A stretch of DNA of 50,315 bases from an uncultured Oscillospiraceae bacterium (GTDB lineage Bacteria > Bacillota > Clostridia > Oscillospirales > Oscillospiraceae): assembly GCA_944385535.1 (NCBI GenBank), contig CALWXR010000015.1, positions 1 through 50,315 of the forward strand, written 5' to 3'. Positions 49,186 to 50,315 of this stretch are shown here, one piece after another (within the stretch, counting starts at the first letter, position 1; each line of letters starts with the position of its first letter). The position numbers and the translations under genes were made by a program. The notes under the pieces were generated by a model. It did no database searches. It had not been told where the DNA came from and saw only the letters and a program-made list of their open reading frames with translations.

Positions 49186-50160
49186 GTGAAAGCTTCCGAA
49201 ATATTCAAAATTATGCGAAGCCTACCTATGAAAAGCGAATTGGATCAAATCGATTTAAACGACCGTCTGCGAAAAATAGGGTATGAACCCGGCGCTATCT
49301 ATCAAGAGCTGGAAATGGACTCGCTGTATGTGAACACCCATCAGGATATCAGCTTCTCCAATACAATGGTACAGTTTCACAGCCATACCTTTTATGAGAT
49401 TCTGTGCTGCAACAACACCTGCGGCGCGGGATACCTTTTGGGTTCCCGGCGTTATCTGCTGGAAAAGGGAGACATTATTCTGATCCCCCCGGGAACCAGT
49501 CACCGTCCCCTGCTGCCGGAGAATATGAAGGAACCTTACAAGCGGGATGTGGTGTGGATCAACCCGGAATTTATGGAACTGCTCTGGAAGATTACCCCTG
49601 ATCTGCTGCTGGGAGCTAAGCTTCAACCGGAGCTGATCCGAACCGCCGACACCCGGTGGGAATTTCTGCAGGAGCTTTTCCGAACCGGAGTCAGGGAGGC
49701 GAGCGCCAAAGAGCCGGGCTGGGAGATAATGGTGGTAGGAAATACCTTGACCATATTATCCCATCTGCATCGCATTGGCATCGATCAGAGCGCCAAGCCT
49801 CTGAACGCGGAAAAGCCGGAGCTGCTGGAGCAGGTCATAGCCTATGTGGAAGGCCACTATGCCCAGCGGATCAGCCTGTCCCAGGTAGCCCAGGCATTCT
49901 ATGTGAGCGAAAGCACCATCACCCATACCTTTCAGAAGAAAATGAACGTCAGCTTCTATCGCTACGTGACCCAGCGGCGGCTGATCGCCGCCAAGTCGTT
50001 GATCCTTCAAAATCTGCCTATGGAGGATGTGGCCGTCCAGTCCGGCTTTACCGACTATTCCTCCTTCTACCGGGCCTTTAAGCGAGAATACTGTATTTCT
50101 CCCCGGCAGTACCGCAATTTGCAGCCCCAGACTGAGGATCTCTTACGTCCGACCCGATAA
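49186..50160 (+). CDS. AraC-family transcriptional regulator
   Basis: 324 residues from a GTG start. An N-terminal cupin-like sensing domain (MVQFHSHTFYEILCC ... YLLEKGDIILIPPGTSHRP) is followed by the two-helix-turn-helix AraC domain at about 220-318 (ISLSQVAQAFYVSESTITHTFQKKMNVSFYRYVTQRRL and VAVQSGFTDYSSFYRAFKREYCISPRQYR). GTG at 49186 is preferred because GGAGGAG lies nine bases upstream; an in-frame ATG at 49168 starts before that site. Divergent from the symporter operon, so likely its ligand-responsive activator. Confidence 0.9.
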   Translation: MKASEIFKIMRSLPMKSELDQIDLNDRLRKIGYEPGAIYQELEMDSLYVNTHQDISFSNTMVQFHSHTFYEILCCNNTCGAGYLLGSRRYLLEKGDIILIPPGTSHRPLLPENMKEPYKRDVVWINPEFMELLWKITPDLLLGAKLQPELIRTADTRWEFLQELFRTGVREASAKEPGWEIMVVGNTLTILSHLHRIGIDQSAKPLNAEKPELLEQVIAYVEGHYAQRISLSQVAQAFYVSESTITHTFQKKMNVSFYRYVTQRRLIAAKSLILQNLPMEDVAVQSGFTDYSSFYRAFKREYCISPRQYRNLQPQTEDLLRPTR

Positions 50161-50207
50161 CGCTTCCCCCTTTTGACCGATTCCTTATGTTTTCTTTTCC
50201 CCCAAAC

Positions 50208-50236
50208 TTGACAGCGGCATAGAGAAAAGATATACT
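50208..50236 (+). promoter_or_regulatory. Promoter of the next rightward gene
   Basis: TTGACA (50208-50213) and TATACT (50231-50236), spacer 17. A second TATAAT lies at 50282-50287. TAATAACC (50284-50291) and GGTTATTA (50308-50315) form an inverted repeat that includes the AGGGGG ribosome binding site at the window end. Confidence 0.65.
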
Positions 50237-50315
50237 AATGCTTTGTTAAATCTAAATCTTTCATAAATCAGAATATTGTGCTATAATAACCTCAGATGAT
50301 AATAGGGGGTTATTA

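Overview
The window looks like a chromosomal segment of a GC-rich, endospore-forming Bacillota, most likely a gut Clostridia of the Oscillospiraceae/Ruminococcaceae type. The reasons are the spore morphogenesis genes spoIVA and a SipL-like SPOCS/LysM gene, an HPr kinase (hprK), a FHA-SEDS fusion next to a class B penicillin-binding protein, zinc-type L28 and L32 ribosomal proteins, and Clostridia-style palindromic repeats. Species was not determined and no database was searched; all family names come from motif recognition.

Layout. 1-1117: the start of an internally deleted IS4-like transposase, a gene-free stretch with two similar folded structures (the second with a good promoter and terminator, a candidate small RNA), and a palindromic repeat element. 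1114-5162: two CobW-type metallochaperone GTPases, the SipL-like gene and a 49-residue membrane peptide. 5211-10295: a complete branched-chain amino acid ABC transporter (livJHMGF in transcription order), preceded by a leader that looks like a peptide-controlled attenuator. 10360-13448: penicillin-binding protein and FHA-SEDS glycosyltransferase. 13658-21282: endonuclease IV, a WYL regulator, a lipoprotein, a DUF1294 protein, a CPBP protease, two flavoproteins, an S4-domain protein and a DUF896 protein. 21363-24631: YgiQ radical SAM protein, folA and thyA. 24743-28354: a 1203-residue secreted lysozyme with about ten SH3-like repeats. 28593-29990: a promoter, a chain of five hairpins, then mnmA.

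30048-35773: a YfhO-type membrane protein, a PH-domain protein and spoIVA. 35274-41541: housekeeping blocks yceD-rpmF, der-plsY-gpsA, rpmB (opposite strand) and hprK-rluA-type synthase, followed by an S51 peptidase to 42289. 42320-42517: a MITE-like element. 42626-43552: an SdpR/SdpI-like regulator and membrane protein pair with a visible operator. 43613-50160: a VanX-like lipoprotein, then an esterase, a creatininase-family hydrolase and a GPH sugar-type symporter divergent from an AraC regulator. The window ends inside the leader of a further rightward gene.

How the genes work together: thyA and folA form the thymidylate cycle; plsY and gpsA supply phosphatidic acid precursors; SipL and SpoIVA are known partners in spore coat assembly; the SEDS protein and penicillin-binding protein should act as a polymerase/crosslinker pair, possibly tuned by phosphothreonine binding; the symporter, creatininase and esterase look like one inducible catabolic unit. 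No clear CRISPR array, rRNA, tRNA or prophage was seen. The best candidates for undescribed biology are the small RNA with its neighbouring look-alike, the liv leader peptide, and the multi-hairpin elements, two of which sit exactly between a stop codon and a terminator.
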